A stretch of DNA of 64,000 nucleotides. Origin: Fusibacter sp. 3D3. GTDB taxonomy: Bacteria; Bacillota; Clostridia; Peptostreptococcales; Acidaminobacteraceae. The DNA is taken from positions 63,372-127,371 of the forward strand of contig NZ_BDHH01000016.1 of NCBI RefSeq assembly GCF_001748365.1, in the 5' to 3' direction. Of this stretch, positions 63,189-64,000 are shown piece after piece; within the stretch, counting starts at the first letter, position 1, and each line of letters begins with the position of its first letter. The notes below the pieces were generated by a model. That model searched no databases. It saw only the letters and a list, made by a program, of their open reading frames with translations, and was not told where the DNA came from. Position numbers and translations under genes: made by a program.

Positions 63189-63193
63189 CTAAG

Positions 63194-64000
63194 ATGAATT
63201 TTAAAGGCAAAAAGAAAAAAAATCAAGTTATAGCAGCAAATATTTTTGAACAACAAGAAATTTTAAAAAAAATGGAAGCCATAAAAAATAATCTTAAAGC
63301 ATCTACATGGCATGAATTGGAAACAAAAGGCAAGTTTGATAAAAACGAAAAATTGACTTTTATCAGTGATGATATGCTTGTTTTAGGATGCGATATCGGC
63401 AGCGAAACACACTATATAAGAGCGATTGATACCCGAGGCAGAGAACTCAGTAAATCCGCATTTCCATTTAGCAACACACAAGAGGGTTTTGAAAGTGCTA
63501 AAGACTGGGCAGTTGAGATAGCTGCGGCGAATGACAAAAAACAGATTGTATTAGGTCTGGAGCCAACAGGACACTATTGGTTCTGCCTAGCGACATGGAT
63601 GATATCCAATGGAATCAGCGTTGTTCAGGTTAATCCATATGCGGTGAAGCAAACAAAAGAACTAGAGGATAATAGCCAGCTTAAGGATGACATAAAGGAT
63701 CCGAAACTTATTGCAAATCTTGTAAAGGATGGCAACTTTGGAATGCCATATCTTCCAGAAAAACTGTATGCGGACCTTCGTCGTCTGTCAATGTTCAGGG
63801 AACAGTTGAACGAGGATAGAATCCGATTTCTCAATAGGCTTCATCGCGAAATGAAGATATATTTTCCAGAGTATAAGGACGCACTGGGAAAGTTTGACGG
63901 CACATTCAGCCTAGAACTTCTAAAAACAGCACCATTTCCAGAGGACCTTGTTTCACTTGGCACTGATGGCATAAGACAGATTTGGCATGATGCTAAGCTT
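63194..64000 (+). CDS. IS110-family transposase (DEDD type), 3' end outside the window
   Basis: The frame is open from the ATG at 63194 to the window edge (269 codons). After a ~55-residue basic N-terminal extension comes the DEDD catalytic domain: LGCDIGSETHYIRAID (Asp), IVLGLEPTGHYW (Glu) and VNPYAVKQTKELEDNSQLKD followed by DIKDPKLIANLV (Asp, Asp). The C-terminal transposase_20 domain with the active serine would lie beyond the edge. GAGAGG precedes the ATG, partly hidden in a leader stem. The left end of the element was not located. Confidence 0.92.
   Translation, partial: MNFKGKKKKNQVIAANIFEQQEILKKMEAIKNNLKASTWHELETKGKFDKNEKLTFISDDMLVLGCDIGSETHYIRAIDTRGRELSKSAFPFSNTQEGFESAKDWAVEIAAANDKKQIVLGLEPTGHYWFCLATWMISNGISVVQVNPYAVKQTKELEDNSQLKDDIKDPKLIANLVKDGNFGMPYLPEKLYADLRRLSMFREQLNEDRIRFLNRLHREMKIYFPEYKDALGKFDGTFSLELLKTAPFPEDLVSLGTDGIRQIWHDAKL

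Overview
The window is AT-rich and gene-dense. It has strong Shine-Dalgarno sites (GGAGG), sigma-A-type promoters and short operons that often overlap by 4 to 20 bases. The gene families (mannose-type PTS, ECF vitamin transporters, YesM/YesN two-component pair, HxlR, UTRA-type GntR, tryptophanase, radical SAM enzymes) point to an anaerobic, sugar- and amino-acid-fermenting member of the Clostridia (Firmicutes). I cannot name the genus. There is no rRNA, CRISPR array or prophage. The one clear mobile element is an IS110-family transposase cut by the right edge.

Layout. 1-4.7 kb: end of an MBL-fold hydrolase, tRNA-Leu(CAG), a GNAT, and an AraC regulator divergent from an MFS transporter plus PHP phosphoesterase. 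4.8-10.8 kb: an amino-sugar operon (double GNAT, PIG-L-like protein, MurQ etherase, mannose-family PTS EIIB-C-D-A) with its own GntR regulator; a 10-bp motif is shared by the operon and regulator promoters. 11-13.4 kb: a polar amino acid ABC importer. 13.4-19.2 kb: two divergent units around a Crp/Fnr-type regulator, each with a Fur-box-like site. One encodes a HypB/UreG-like GTPase, an ABC ATPase without a membrane partner and a leaderless binding-protein homologue; the other a NitT/TauT-type importer. 19.2-20.4 kb: a methyltransferase and an ECF S-component behind a leader with a terminator-like hairpin. 20.7-26.5 kb: two ECF sigma/anti-sigma pairs around an XRE regulator, a DUF6273-like protein and a flavin split-barrel protein.

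26.7-38.6 kb: an L-arabinose locus with a YesN/YesM-type two-component system, a sugar ABC importer, an FGGY kinase, AraA and AraD. 38.8-43.3 kb: a FecBCD-type metal-chelate importer with a methyltransferase, a truncated XdhC and a THEP1-type NTPase. 43.4-47.1 kb: a radical SAM enzyme, a methyltransferase, a decayed methyltransferase and a surface-protein fragment, a region that is visibly eroding. 47.2-48.5 kb: an HxlR regulator divergent from an NmrA-type oxidoreductase. 48.8-55.4 kb: GntR, a complete ECF transporter (UPF0397-like S component, double ATPase, T component) and two SAM hydroxide adenosyltransferase homologues flanking a GNAT. 55.4-58.3 kb: an unusual regulator divergent from tryptophanase. 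58.4-62.6 kb: a heterodimeric ABC exporter with a MarR regulator. 62.6-64 kb: a zinc-ribbon remnant, then the IS110 transposase with a perfect promoter and a structured leader.

The best candidates for something undescribed are the Fur-box-flanked GTPase/ABC-ATPase/binding-protein set (13.4-19.2 kb), the ECF + twin SAM-hydrolase operon (49.6-55.4 kb), the MurQ operon with a PIG-L homologue lacking the usual catalytic Asp (4.8-10 kb), and the structured leader of the ECF S-component gene (20.42-20.57 kb). All functional links are inferred from sequence alone; no database search was run.
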